Part shown: positions 47,571 through 58,024 of the stretch, in pieces
How positions within the stretch are numbered: position 1 is the stretch's first letter
Layout: every line of letters begins with the position of its first letter
Assembly (NCBI RefSeq): GCF_008831285.2
Contig: NC_045139.1
Coordinates: 9,573,204-9,637,203, forward strand
Direction: 5' to 3'
DNA from: Nymphaea colorata
Lineage: Eukaryota; Streptophyta; Magnoliopsida; Nymphaeales; Nymphaeaceae
Length of the DNA: 64,000 nt
Notes under the pieces: generated by a model
What the model saw: the letters and a program-made list of their open reading frames with translations, nothing else
Told to the model about the DNA's origin: nothing
Databases searched by the model: none
Position numbers and translations under genes: made by a program

Positions 47571-48463
47571 GTGTATGAATACATATATCTCTTTCTATTA
47601 AATCTTTGATTTTATGATTTTCATGATCTCTTTCTCTCTCTCTCTTTATCTATATCTCTCCGTGGGATCAAGTCTTTCATCTTTTCCAATTATTTCAATA
47701 TTTTTCTCTTATCATTTAAGATTTTTGCTTTTCATTTACCGACTTCATCAAGACCACAAATTAAGTAATGACTCAATACTGAATTCATGCTTGACGGTCT
47801 ACAAACCCAATCTATTTTCAAAAACTTTTCCTTTTTATATATGATAGTCATCAAAACAAAAATCTTAAATGTTTAATATGGTAGGAATGTTTCTAGATGA
47901 ATGTTGTAGTATGAATGTTTCATTAATTTTTAAATCATATATGCTTCATTCTCTTTTAATCATATAGGATCAATGCATTCATGCATTCACAATCACTTAA
48001 TATTACTTATAAGCACAATCACATCTCTAAAAGAACTTAAGCAAGATGTGACGGAGCTCTAACTAGGTGGTAACCGAATTAGAGCAAAACCTCAAACCTA
48101 CTTAAAGTCTTAAGAGAACACTAAAGTGATTTCAAAATGATTCCCAAATAATATTTATGAATATTTCCCGATTCTAGTTTTTCCCAAAATGTCCAACATT
48201 CTCAAGTGATTCTTCAAGAATCTTTTCAAAAGTTTGAAACATCAAACTTCCAATATTTTTCTTGACCGCATATAGAATAAAAAAGATGTTCAAGTTAAAA
48301 CGAAATGCATCAATGATAAACATAAACCCTGGGTTAATTACCCCTGGTAAATGCATCTGGAACGGTCAATCCTCGTACCGACGGGCAAGTCTCTTTCTTT
48401 TTTATTTCAAAACAAAAACCTCATTTTTCTATAGCACTCCAAAACCAACTAAAAATTTTGGGA
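45838..48463 (+). repeat. LTR1 copy C (3' LTR, both ends clipped)
   Basis: It starts near GGCAGGGGCCTG, with TATAAAT at 46122-46128, two GAGGCTATGCTC blocks (about 46492, 46669) and the end region ATTACCCC.GGTAAATGC. It stops at AATTTTGGGA and lacks the last eight bases TGCAAACA; RING promoter sequence (AGTCTTAAGG) follows directly. An (AT)n run lies at about 47481-47567. Confidence 0.75.
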
Positions 48464-48958
48464 AGTCTTAAGGTTTCCTTTTTTCCTCTTCTATTGGGGT
48501 GAGGACATTAGGCTCCCTCTGGCCGGATACTTATAGTCTTAGGCCATTATGATTAAATTAATAAGTCGAGATGCCTTTGATGTTTTTACTCATGAACTTA
48601 CCAATTTGCACGTGAGATTTAGATGAAAAGTGCAAATATGGATGTGGTTTAGACCACAGCTTGTTTTTTCTAAAAAAAATATTTGTTTTATAAGTCAGTG
48701 ATTTAAAACATTAAAAACCCCATATTTAAAAAAAAAAAAGCCAAAATGAAAAAATGTGAAACACTTTTTTTGTTTTAAGTGTCCTTTTGATTTCTTTTAA
48801 TGACAAAATGCTGGTTTACAATTTTTTTCATTTCTATTTTTGGCTTTTTTATTTATTTTGGATGTTGCCATTACTAGTTTCTTAAATATTTAAACTTTCC
48901 CTATTTTTTTGTAATTTTTATGTTTTGAACTAGTTTCTGATTTTTGTACTTATTTCTT

Positions 48959-49909
48959 TTAAGAAACCAATTTTATCCTAAATAAAACTCCCATCGTAGC
49001 CATGCAACCAAAAAATCCATCTTTGGTCCTTTCAAGGCCACTTTTTATCAATTCAATAAGCCCAGCAACAATATTTGGTTGAACCAAACTAGTGTGCATG
49101 TCACGCACCCCCAATGCAGAAACAACTCTGCTGGAGGGATCACCTCCGAAAATGAAATAAGAAAATGGAGCTATACACAGATCCATAAGGGATAAACAAA
49201 AACCTGTCAGGAGACTAAGAAATACATCACAAAAAATCTATGCACGACCTCCATGTATATGCAAAAACATGGAAGGAAGGCCAGATTACAGATCCAACAA
49301 TTTACTGGCTATATCAATAGCAGAGTCATAAAAAACAATTTGTAGCTTTTGGGCGTGCAGAAGAACTTTCTGAAATTTGGGATCTAACTTATGTCTCGCC
49401 TCACAGAAACTTCTTATCCAACGCGGCCAAGTTTTATTGTTTGAGATAACAATAATCCTTTGGCATCTGACATGGAAGATTATGGAGAGAACTTCTTGCA
49501 AAATCATTGTTTGTGGCATGAGTAGGTCATATGTGATATTCTTCAGTCGCTCTCACAAAATTCTTTATAAGAATCTCTGAAACCTTTAGCCAACTTGAGT
49601 TCATGTTGGAGAGCTACAGAGTGAATGCAAATGAAACCTTCTCCAATTCTCGGCCACTCTCCAGCGATACATCCAATTAAAACCGAAAACTTAATAGTCT
49701 TGAATTCTGTATCTTTCCGGCTAGTCAGGAGGCAGCTGTCCTCGCAAAATTTGAGGACTCGGCGAAGTTCAACCTCCATTCTGTCTGAATTTTGGCCTAG
49801 CATACACCGATTTCTAAACATCCATACACCTCAATGTAATACTTTCAACCTGTCCTCATTAGGGAGAAGACAAGGCCTCTCAATGCCTAAACGTAAAAGC
49901 ATGGCCTAG
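48959..49909 (-). pseudogene. unrecognised coding remnants, copy 2
   Basis: Minus-strand frames at 49543-49821 (AGEWPRIGEGFICIHSVALQ, then LKLAKGFRDSYKEFCES), 49286-49519 (QRIIVISNNKTWPRWIRSFC, DSAIDIASKLLDL) and 48959-49186 (FGGDPSSRVVSALGVRDMHT, VQPNIVAGLIELIKSGLE). These are better preserved than at 24.7-25.2 kb. Residues differ between copies partly in conservative ways. I do not know the family; stops and gaps separate the three pieces, and intron-like gaps are possible. Confidence 0.4.
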
Positions 49910-50078
49910 AACGGAGGCACTAGAATGATGTTAGATTCTAAAACCTGTTTGACAGATAACTTCAACCAATCTTCACACCAGCTGAATTCCTCAGTTGAAA
50001 GATTCTTCACCAAGCACCTGCCCGACCAGTTATCATACAAGAAGCTAAGCTTTCCTTAACCTTAGTCTCCACTTTCCT

Positions 50079-51230
50079 CTAGCCTTTGACAACACCACGA
50101 AAAAACCATGAGTCCTTTGAATGGACTCTTCGGCCCCTTAAGAAACTTTTGAATGGACTGATATATTTCCCGGCAACAAACTTAGCCCACCATTTAATTC
50201 TGTAGCAAATGTGTATACCCAAGACTGTAATTCTGGCCAGATTGACTTCATAAATATTCTTTAGCCCAATGCCTCCCTCCTGTATGGGTCTGCAATTTTT
50301 ATCCCAGGCCATGTAATGCGCTTTGTTCCTCTGATCAACAGGGCCCCAAAGGAAGGACGCCATCAGATTATTCAACCTTTGGATCACCACAGTCGGAAGA
50401 AAAAAAAATGCTACTCCAAAATTCTATAGTTTGGTTAACCACATGTCTAGTTAAACATAAAAGCCCAGCAAAGAAAGGACGATTTATTCTTGCTTACTAC
50501 AAGCCCGATAGTTCTCTCCAAAAGCTCCGGCATGGTTTGAATTTTCCCCAATGATTTTACCTCTAGTTTTGAAGAAATGAGGATATCATCGGTGGATGGC
50601 ACATGCCAAATCCCACAAAAGAGAGAATTCTGACCCCTCCATTCAAAATTTTATGCTGAAGTTGTTGGGTAACCACTTCCAAAACAACAACAAGGGGGGA
50701 TATAGGATCCCCTTGTCTGAGCCCTTGCTTCAAGTCAAAATATTATCCACCCCGGTCATTAATCATGACAGATGCCAATGCCGTAGAAAAACATGTAGCC
50801 GCAGGACTAGTACAGACATCATTGAACCCAAGCCCTCTCGTAGCCGGAGTGAGGAATTTCCAGTCCACCTTGTCATAGGACTTCGCAAAATCAATCTTCA
50901 AGCAACAAGAAGGGGCTGTGCTGTGATCCAAGGAGTTTAGAACTTCATGCGCAAGAATGGCGTTACCACTCAAACTGCACCCTGGGAGAAACACCGCTTA
51001 ATTAGGGAAGATTACCCTACTAAGGATGGCTTTCATTGGACCTGCTAGGAGTTTGGATAAAAATTTATACAGCGAGTTATGTAGCGCTATTTTCATATGT
51101 TTTCCTCTGTGGACACACTGAGGCCCTGGTACATGCCCTCCATAACTTCTCCAGAAACAGCCTTCATTCCAAGTAGATCTTTGACAAATTGATCACATAC
51201 CTCCCTGATTTTGCTAGGATTCTCCGTGAC
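50079..51230 (-). pseudogene. LINE reverse transcriptase fragment, copy 2
   Basis: On the minus strand, starting near the LTR piece: NPSKIREVCDQFVKDLLGMK, then FLPGCSLSGNAILAHEVLNS and KIDFAKSYDKVDWKFL (the conserved L1 RT motif), then MASFLWGPVDQRNKAHYMAW and EGGIGLKNIYEVNLARI. It lacks endonuclease and has several stops. Confidence 0.85.
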
Positions 51231-51233
51231 TCT

Positions 51234-51466
51234 TGTTATCTTTTTAAGGAAGGAGATGGAACAAGCGAAGATCTCTCTTAGTAAATATATCATATAGGCA
51301 ACAAATCTGAACATCGAGAATAATGGGATAGATTGTAATCTCAAGTTTTTCTCGATAAGATTAGTGCCTATCTCGAGTTTCTCTCGATGGCTAAGGAATT
51401 TCTATCCTTATCCCATGTATGTTCCCTGACTATATGAAGAAGAGCATGTAACAGAGCTTCGATGTA
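51234..51466 (+). repeat. truncated Copia-2-type LTR
   Basis: It starts TGTTATCTTTTTAAGGAAGG and stops at GCTTCGATGTA, 233 bp into the 360-bp LTR. The remaining LTR and any element interior are absent. Confidence 0.88.
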
Positions 51467-52141
51467 TCGATGGTGACAATCAGTGACGATGATTTCCCCA
51501 GTCAAGCTGAACTCAGCGTGGCATATACCACAGACCTCATCGTCAAGGTGCTTCATGAACTGGGTGTAGCCATGTCTTCCAATGAGTCCAAGGGGTCCTT
51601 CGCCTGCTTTCTCTATCGAGCATACTACATGGATCTCCAATGAGAGAGTAGGAGATGAGTGGGTTTTCTTGGTTGATTGGTTCTCTGATGGCACAAAAGA
51701 AGAACATGAGCTAGTTTCCATGGTTGATTGGTTGTCCGGTAGCACAGTAGAAGAAGATGAGCTGGTTTCCTTGGTTGATCAGACCAAGTTCCTAATGGTA
51801 TCGGCGACCTCAGGGGCTGCCGGCTCTGCTGGCAGGGGATTCATCTGCATGATTTCTTGGAGGGTTTTATAGGCCACTTGTTTGACATAATCCAAGTCAT
51901 CAACCTGCGAGGAATACATTGTGACAGATTCCTTCTCCCAACAACATTGGCTCATTATGACCCTATCTTCTTCCCTAGTGACCTTCAATGTATCTTTGAG
52001 CAGGATCATTATCTTTACCAAGCTCCCCATCTCTGGTGCAACCTGGTTACCATCTTGGCCAGTTTGAACCTGGTTACCATCTTCACCAGCTTCAGGGGGT
52101 TGCACCCCTTTTAGGCTGCCAAACACTCCTACCTCAATCTC
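51467..52141 (-). pseudogene. RING-H2 protein 3, truncated copy
   Basis: Minus-strand frame related to RING 1 and 2 (VKIMILLKDTLKV; YSSQVDDLDYVKQVAYKTLQ; CGICHAEF). There are three faults. The initiator ATG of the other copies is missing (the leader CTTTCTCTC-type tract runs straight into ATTGAG, and the next in-frame ATG is about 37 codons in). A TGA interrupts the frame at 51779-51781. The RING finger is cut after C-x2-C-x14-C-x-H by the Copia LTR piece, leaving four of eight zinc ligands. The middle has a short repeat (NQST.ET.SSS twice) absent from the others. It cannot make a RING protein. Confidence 0.85.
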
Positions 52142-52480
52142 AATCCCTCTCTTTCTCTTTCTCTCTCTATTATCCTGATGGTATTGGAAAGTGTTGATCT
52201 TGAGACTGGGAGTGCCGCTATAGAAGTAGAAGCCAAATGGACCTGTTCTTATTCCCCCCTCTCTCTCTCTCTCTCTGAGCTAGGCATCCTCAGGTGCAGC
52301 TTGATTTCCTACGTTCTTCATTTGTTGCCGCTATTGCGCCGGCCTCCCACTCCAAGCTTACTAGGTTACGGTGGGAATTGCATAGGATCGGGGCTTCTAT
52401 GGCCACCATCCTCCCTCCCGGTACTACTAGAGTGGCCAGGCATACACCTCGTCACATGGTTTCTCCATGAGGTTTGCGTC
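52142..52480. other. junction region with CT-rich tract
   Basis: RING 3 upstream sequence (CT-rich at 52150-52168) passes into presumed LINE 5' sequence. A (CT)n run is at 52259-52276. No domain is seen. Confidence 0.4.
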
Positions 52481-53826
52481 TTGGAATATGTGGGGCTTGG
52501 GAGCCTGTTATAAGCATAGATATCTCTCTTGGTTGAGACCAAATTGTCTATGATTTCTCTTGCATGTGTTCGTACTTTGTTGCATCAACCGTCATTTGGG
52601 TTTCTCTCGGCTAATGGTGTCGCTGGGGCCATCCTGCTGGCCTAGTCTCCCCCTCTTACGGGGGATGTGGTGCATGTTGGTTATTACTCTATCTCGGTCA
52701 TTCTCAATGGTCTCTGGCCCAATGGCCTGGTCTTAGTTTCTGTTGTCTATGGCCCTTGCGTTGGGGTCCTGCGTGACCAATTGTGGGATGAGCTGCATCA
52801 TGCTCATCAGCTTGTTTCCTCGATTTGGCTTTTGGCAGGAGACTTCAATTGTTTGCTCAATCCTGACGTCTCTTCATCCCTTGTCTCTTCTGGTCCGTCT
52901 ATGTCGGCTTTTCATTCGTTCATTGATGAGTTCAGTCTTTTTGACGTGGCTCTGAGCAATGGCAAGTTTATTTGGTCCAACAATAGGAATCCTCTGATTC
53001 TCCATAGGTTGGATCGGGTCTTCCTTTCGCCTGAGCTATTCTTTGTTTTTCCTTCGTCCTGCTTGGTTCTTGGGTCGAGACACTTGTCTGATCATGCTCC
53101 ACTGCTCCTTTCCCTTCTTAGGGGTAGGGATGGTTCTGGGCGTGCCGGGTTCCGTTTTGAGCTTTGGTGGCTCTTAGATGAGTCCTTTGTGGCTGTCATC
53201 CCTAAATGGTGGGCTCATACCATCAATGGTAGATGGGCTGATTTCAGGCTCTCGCAGAAGTTGTACTTCATTAGGAGAGAGATTTTTGCTTGGAAGCACA
53301 TTTTCTGGAGTGGAAAGTTTTTTGAGGTGACCGGTTGGGATGAGGAGATCATGTCCCTCCAATCTTCTGACACTATTTCTCAAGATCAGTCTTCCCGCCT
53401 CCTTTGTCTCCAGTGTTTGGTTTTGGAGTGGCGGATGAGGGAGTCCATCCACTAGCAGCAGCGTTCTAAGCTGGTTGGCTTTCGTATTCTCCCGGTTTTT
53501 GACCGTCTGTTTTTGGGATTTCTATTCTAAGCTTATTCACTTTTGTGCCCCGCTGCCAAACTTTCCCCTTTCCTCCCTCTTTGTCTCGTGTGCGATCTCT
53601 CTGGAGTGGCCCTTCCTGCACCAAGACATGAAGAATGCTGTCTGGGCCCTCGGTTCTAGTAAGGCACCCAGCATTGATGGTTTCCCTGTTGAATTTTTCC
53701 GCACTTTTTGGGAGACTTGTACCGCTGATGTGTTTGCGTTTTGTGATGAATTTGCTCCAATTCCGTCTTCCTTAAAGAACTTAATCGAGCCACCGACGTC
53801 TTGGTGCCTAAGCATCCGAATCCTAT
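52481..53826 (+). pseudogene. LINE ORF2 remnant: endonuclease and start of reverse transcriptase
   Basis: Opposite in strand to the other LINE pieces. It starts near MRFASWNMWGLGS (about 52469), has stops to 52660, then an open frame 52667-53455 with the AP-endonuclease landmarks LAGDFNCLL, FIWSNNRNP, LHRLDRVFLS and SRHLSDHAPLLL. After a break, 53475-53831 carries ALGSSKAPSIDGFPVEFF, the start of L1 RT (KAPGPDG usual). It is cut at 53826 by the Gypsy LTR. Confidence 0.88.
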
Positions 53827-53902
53827 TGTAATCACCCCAAATTTTTCTGAAGGACTATGATGTTTTATCCAAGTGCGAAATTCAAATTTAGGCACAAGAT
53901 TT

Positions 53903-54026
53903 CCAAAATACAACTTTCAGATCCAAATTAAATCCAAAATACTACTCTCAGATCCAAATTAAATCCAAAATAGAACTTTCAGATCCAAATTAAATCCAAA
54001 ATACTACTTTTAGATCCAAAACTCAA
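53903..54026 (+). repeat. 31-bp tandem array in LTR1-D U3
   Basis: Four units of CCAAAATAC.AC..TCAGATCC followed by AAATTAAAT (53903, 53934, 53965, 53996); the last is partly diverged. Confidence 0.92.
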
Positions 54027-54056
54027 GTTTAGATCCAAATCAATCATTTAAGACTA

Positions 54057-54400
54057 ATTTGCCCTTCCTTTTGACAAAAAACCTCTTTTTAGAGGGTGAT
54101 TTTAGTCTTTTTTTAAACAAGACCGATTTGCCCCTCATTTTGACCAAAAAATCTCCTTTTAGAGGGTGATTTTAGTCTTTTTTTAAACAAGATCGATTTG
54201 CCCATCCTTTTGACCAAAAACCTTCTTTTAGAGGGTGATTTTAGTCTTTTTGGTAAACAAGACCAATTTGCCCCTCCTTTTGACCAAAAACCATCCTTTT
54301 AGAGGGTAATTTTAGTCTTTTTGGGTGGACAAGACCCATTTGCCCTTCCTTTTGGCCAAAAAAATCTCCTTTTGGAGGGTGATTTTAGTCTTTTTAGGTA
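54057..54400 (+). repeat. 70-bp tandem array in LTR1-D U3
   Basis: Five units starting ATTTGCCC at 54057, 54126, 54196, 54266 and 54338, each with TTTTAGAGGGTGATTTTAGT. Copies A, B and C have one related unit at this place. Confidence 0.92.
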
Positions 54401-54441
54401 AAAAAAAAATTCAAATTTTGGGTTTTGGCTCCAAAATCCTC

Positions 54442-54448
54442 TATAAAT
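54442..54448 (+). promoter_or_regulatory. TATA box of the Gypsy LTR
   Basis: TATAAAT follows the U3 arrays; the conserved GAAACTCTAGTGTATTCTCA segment starts about 50 bp downstream and probably lies in R. Confidence 0.75.
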
Positions 54449-57220
54449 ACCCCCCATATCCTCCCTCTTGGGCAAGATTAGTCCTTGGGAGAAACTTTAG
54501 TGTATTCTCACTTGAAGACTTAGAGTTTCTCTTGAGCTCTCTCTCTCTCTCCCTATTCCTCTTTTCATTTCCTTCTCCAACTTAGAGCAAGCACTTTTGG
54601 AGCTTCATTCAAAAGGGGATCTTCAAGTGAAGGTGTTCATCTTCCTTAAGTCATTTCTCATTAGAGGTATCTAATCTTTATCCCTCTCATTTCTCTCTTC
54701 TTTCTTTTCATTAATGTTCTTATTATTATGTTATTTCTTTTTCTTAAACATAGTCTTGTTGTTGTTTTCATTTTCTCTTCTCATCTTCATCTCCCCATGG
54801 CCAAAAGAGATAGCACTCAACCTCTTTTTAGAGACAAGAGGCTATGCTCAAATGCACCGGGAGCATGAGAAGATGAGATGATATTTTATTTTATGATTAA
54901 ATCATGCTCTTTCAAGTATTCTTGTTGTTCTTGTTCTTTCTCTATGTTAATATCTTCTTGCTCTTTCTTCTCTTCAATATATTCTTGTTGTTGTTATTTT
55001 TTTCCTTAATGAATATATTTTTGTTGTTATTGTTATTTCATTTCTTCAATATGGTCTTGTCATTGTTATTTTATTTTTTTTCTCTTCTTCCTCTTCCCAT
55101 GACCAAAGGAGATAGCCCTCAATCTCTTTTTAGAGACAAGAGGCTATGCTCAAGTGCATTGGGAGCGTGAAAAGATGAGAGGATCTTTCATTTCATGATT
55201 GAATCATGTTTTCTCTTTTATTAAATATAACATTGTTTCTCTTTCTACATTTTCTCCTCATCTTCATCTCCCCAGGGCTAAAAAAGGTAGCTCTCAATCT
55301 CTTTTTAGAGACAATAGGCTATACTCAAAGTGCACCGGGAGCATGGAAAGATGAGATGATCTTTCATTTTAATCATGTTCTTTCTTTTCATGAATACATT
55401 CTTATTGTTCTTTTATTTCCTCTTATTTTCCTCTCTTTCACATTTCTCCATGGCCAAAAGAGATAGCTCTCAATCTCTATTTTAGAGTCAAGAGGCTATA
55501 CTCAAGTGCACCGAGAACATGAGAAGATGAGATGGTATATCAATTCATAGTTACATCATGTCTTCCCTCCTAATTGAACTTTGCTTTTTCCATCATTCTC
55601 ATTCTTTCTTTCATTCCTTGAAGGTTATCTACAAATTATGCATGCATGGTTGCTTCGTTCTTTACTTACATGTGAATGTATGGCGGGAATGAGAGTGTGG
55701 TTTGGGGAATCTTTATTTTCATATTAATCTTTGAGGTTGGGACTTGTCCAACCCGGGATAAACCCTCACGAAAATGTACATGTTAATATGCATTTTCATG
55801 TCATTTTGCGCTAGTTTCCTTCTTAATCATCACATTAGGAACCCTAACGAGTGCCTCGTTATGTTGCTTGTTTTCTTTCATACCCGATGGTGGAAGAAAT
55901 ATATCCCTTATAACAAACTAAATAATAATATTCTATGCTTATATAAATCATATTTTCCAATACATTTCCAAAAAGAACCTTCTAACATGGCCTTAGGGAC
56001 TTAGCTTAAACTCTTGCATGAGTCCAAGCTCCCCTCCGGCCCACATCAAACTTGAAGTTGGTAATTTTAAGTTGTTCTTTGATTTTTCTAATCTTGTGAA
56101 GGCATGGATGTATACCAATGTTATATACATTTATGCCAACATGATGACCCCCATCTTTCTCTCTCTATGCTTTCACTTTCTATTTTATAAATTTTCATAT
56201 GTGCATGAATACGTATGTACATGTGCTCCATCTCCTCTCTTTCAAATATTTATTCCTCTTTTCAAGACCAATATCTTCTCTTATAACATTTCTCATACCC
56301 ATATATGCGTATGATATTTTTCTTTTCCTCTAAAATCTCTCTTTCTCTTTGAATGAATACATTTTTTTCTCTTAAGTTTTCATATATGTATATATGTGAT
56401 GGTATGTACACATGTATGCATGTCTTTCTCTATATCTCTCTCTTTCCTTTCATAAGAGTGTTTTATCTCTTGTATTATTTTTAACATTCTCATCTCATGA
56501 ACTTTCTATTTACCAACTTCAATAAGACCACAAACCAAGTAATGACCCAATATTGGAATCGTGCTTGATGGTCTACAATCTCTATCCATTTTCAAAAACT
56601 TTTCCTTCTTATATACAATAATTATAATAACGAAATCTTAGATGTATGTTGTGGTAGGAATGACATTAGATGAATGTTGTAGTAGGAATGTTTTACATTT
56701 TTTTCAATCATATAGGGTAAATGCATCTATGCATTCTCACCCACTTTATTTCACTTATGATCACAAGCACCTCTCCAAAGGAACTTAAGCAAGAAGGGAT
56801 GGAGCTCTAGCTAGGTGGTAACCGAATTGGAGCAAAATCTCAAACCTACTTAAAGTCTTAAGAGAACATTAAAGTGATTTCAAAATGTTTTCACAAGTTT
56901 TTCAAATGATATTTACTTGTTTCACTTTTTCCTCAAAACATTTCACATTTTCAAGCAATTCTTCAAGAACCTTTTCAAAAGTTTGAAACTCCAAACTTTC
57001 AATATTTTCTACACCGCATATAGAATCAAAAAGATGTTTAAATTAAAACGAAATGCATCAATGATAAACATAGTCCTTGGGTTGATTACCCCCGGTAAAT
57101 GCGCCGGGAACGATCGATCCTCGTACCGACGGGCGAGTCCCTTTCTTTCCTCTTTCAAAACAAAAACCTTATTTTTCTGGAGCACTCCAAAACCAATGAA
57201 AATTTTGGGATGCAAACAGA

Positions 57221-57238
57221 TGGCGACCGTGATGGGAC
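57221..57238 (+). other. primer binding site of the Gypsy element
   Basis: TGGCGACCGTGATGGGAC, two bases after the LTR end. Its complement ends in the tRNA CCA. An arginine tRNA is usual for this lineage; I cannot match the exact tRNA here. Confidence 0.75.
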
Positions 57239-58024
57239 CCGTCGTCGTTTGGCTATGATTATTGATACATTTTCACTAATTTGAACATCTCATGTATTGC
57301 CAATGATAAAACATGTCCCCTATTTTGGCCTCGACCCCATTGACATTTCATTGCATTGTTTGATGATTGTGAATGTTTTCTTGCACATAGGACTAATTGA
57401 GAAGGATCAATCATGTTCACACATATTTATGATCACATACCACCCTTCTCAATTTAGGAGTTGTTTGAAAGCCATGTTTGCTCTTCTATTTTAATCTTCA
57501 AACTTAGGCAACATTGCATTAGAGACAACTCAATTTATATGATTTCTCATATTTCAAAATTCCTCATACCTATTTGTCCCGGTCATCATGTTGCCGGGTT
57601 TGGTCTTTGGCGGTAGCACAAGACTAAGCCTTACAACTAGACCACACCTTGGGCGGGAACGCCCCCTCGTTAGTACCATGAGTGGTAATTTATGGTATAT
57701 CGATGAGTGATCAAGAAGAAGTTGATGAACTCTACCCTTAGTTGCCTAAGGAAGAATCTATGCTCGTACTAAGCCATTTGGCTAAGGTATATAAGCATAA
57801 CTTGATATCGAATTATCGTGACACAAAATTATCTCAATTAGGTTCCTATACCCAATTTTCTAAAAAAAAAAAAAGAAAATTATTTCATGATAGATGTTGA
57901 TGTGCGTGAAACCTTATGTGATGATTTGCAACCTCATTCCACACATCTACCTCATATTGTCTTTGTCAACCTAGTCAATGTTTTCCAGTAATTCAATTTT
58001 TATCTTTTAGAGTCATCATTCAAG
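57239..58024 (+). other. 5' leader of the Gypsy element
   Basis: Untranslated leader of about 790 bp, similar to 42232-42800. It contains CCCGGTCATCATGTTGCCGGG (inverted-repeat ends, about 57578-57598) and a short A run near 57862. No ORF of note. Confidence 0.6.

Larger units (their letters stand above)
39713..48463 (+). mobile_element. Tat-type Gypsy element with coding region deleted (LTR1 copies B and C)
   Basis: LTR1 copy B is followed by a primer site and leader like those of the element at 53827. The next 2.9 kb have no ORF1, gag or pol but carry tandem repeats typical of a 3' untranslated region, then LTR1 copy C. Both LTRs lack most of U3 and begin at a similar place (AGCAGGGGCCTG / GGCAGGGGCCTG). 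I read them as the two LTRs of one element that lost all its coding region; two separate insertions cannot be excluded. Confidence 0.6.
48462..51466. repeat. 3-kb duplicated block, copy 2
   Basis: It is colinear with 24107-27066. It begins at the clipped LTR1 end and stops inside Copia LTR sequence at 51466, where RING gene 3 begins. It contains a RING TATA (48529-48536, minus) with no gene body, the unrecognised remnants (48959-49821), a LINE fragment (50079-51230) and a 233-bp Copia-2-type LTR piece (51234-51466). Confidence 0.85.
53827..57218 (+). repeat. LTR1 copy D (5' LTR, complete)
   Basis: It starts TGTAATCACCCC and ends GATGCAAACA. It contains two U3 tandem arrays, TATAAAT at 54442-54448, four GAGGCTATGCTC-type blocks (about 54838, 55139, 55315, 55493) and the near-end CCCCGGTAAATGCGCCGGGA stem-like segment (57089-57108). 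Confidence 0.85.

Noticed and set aside
57578-57598. CCGG...CCGG inverted repeat considered as an RNA gene
   Set aside because: A short stem in the retrotransposon leader with no tRNA-like or snoRNA-like boxes around it.
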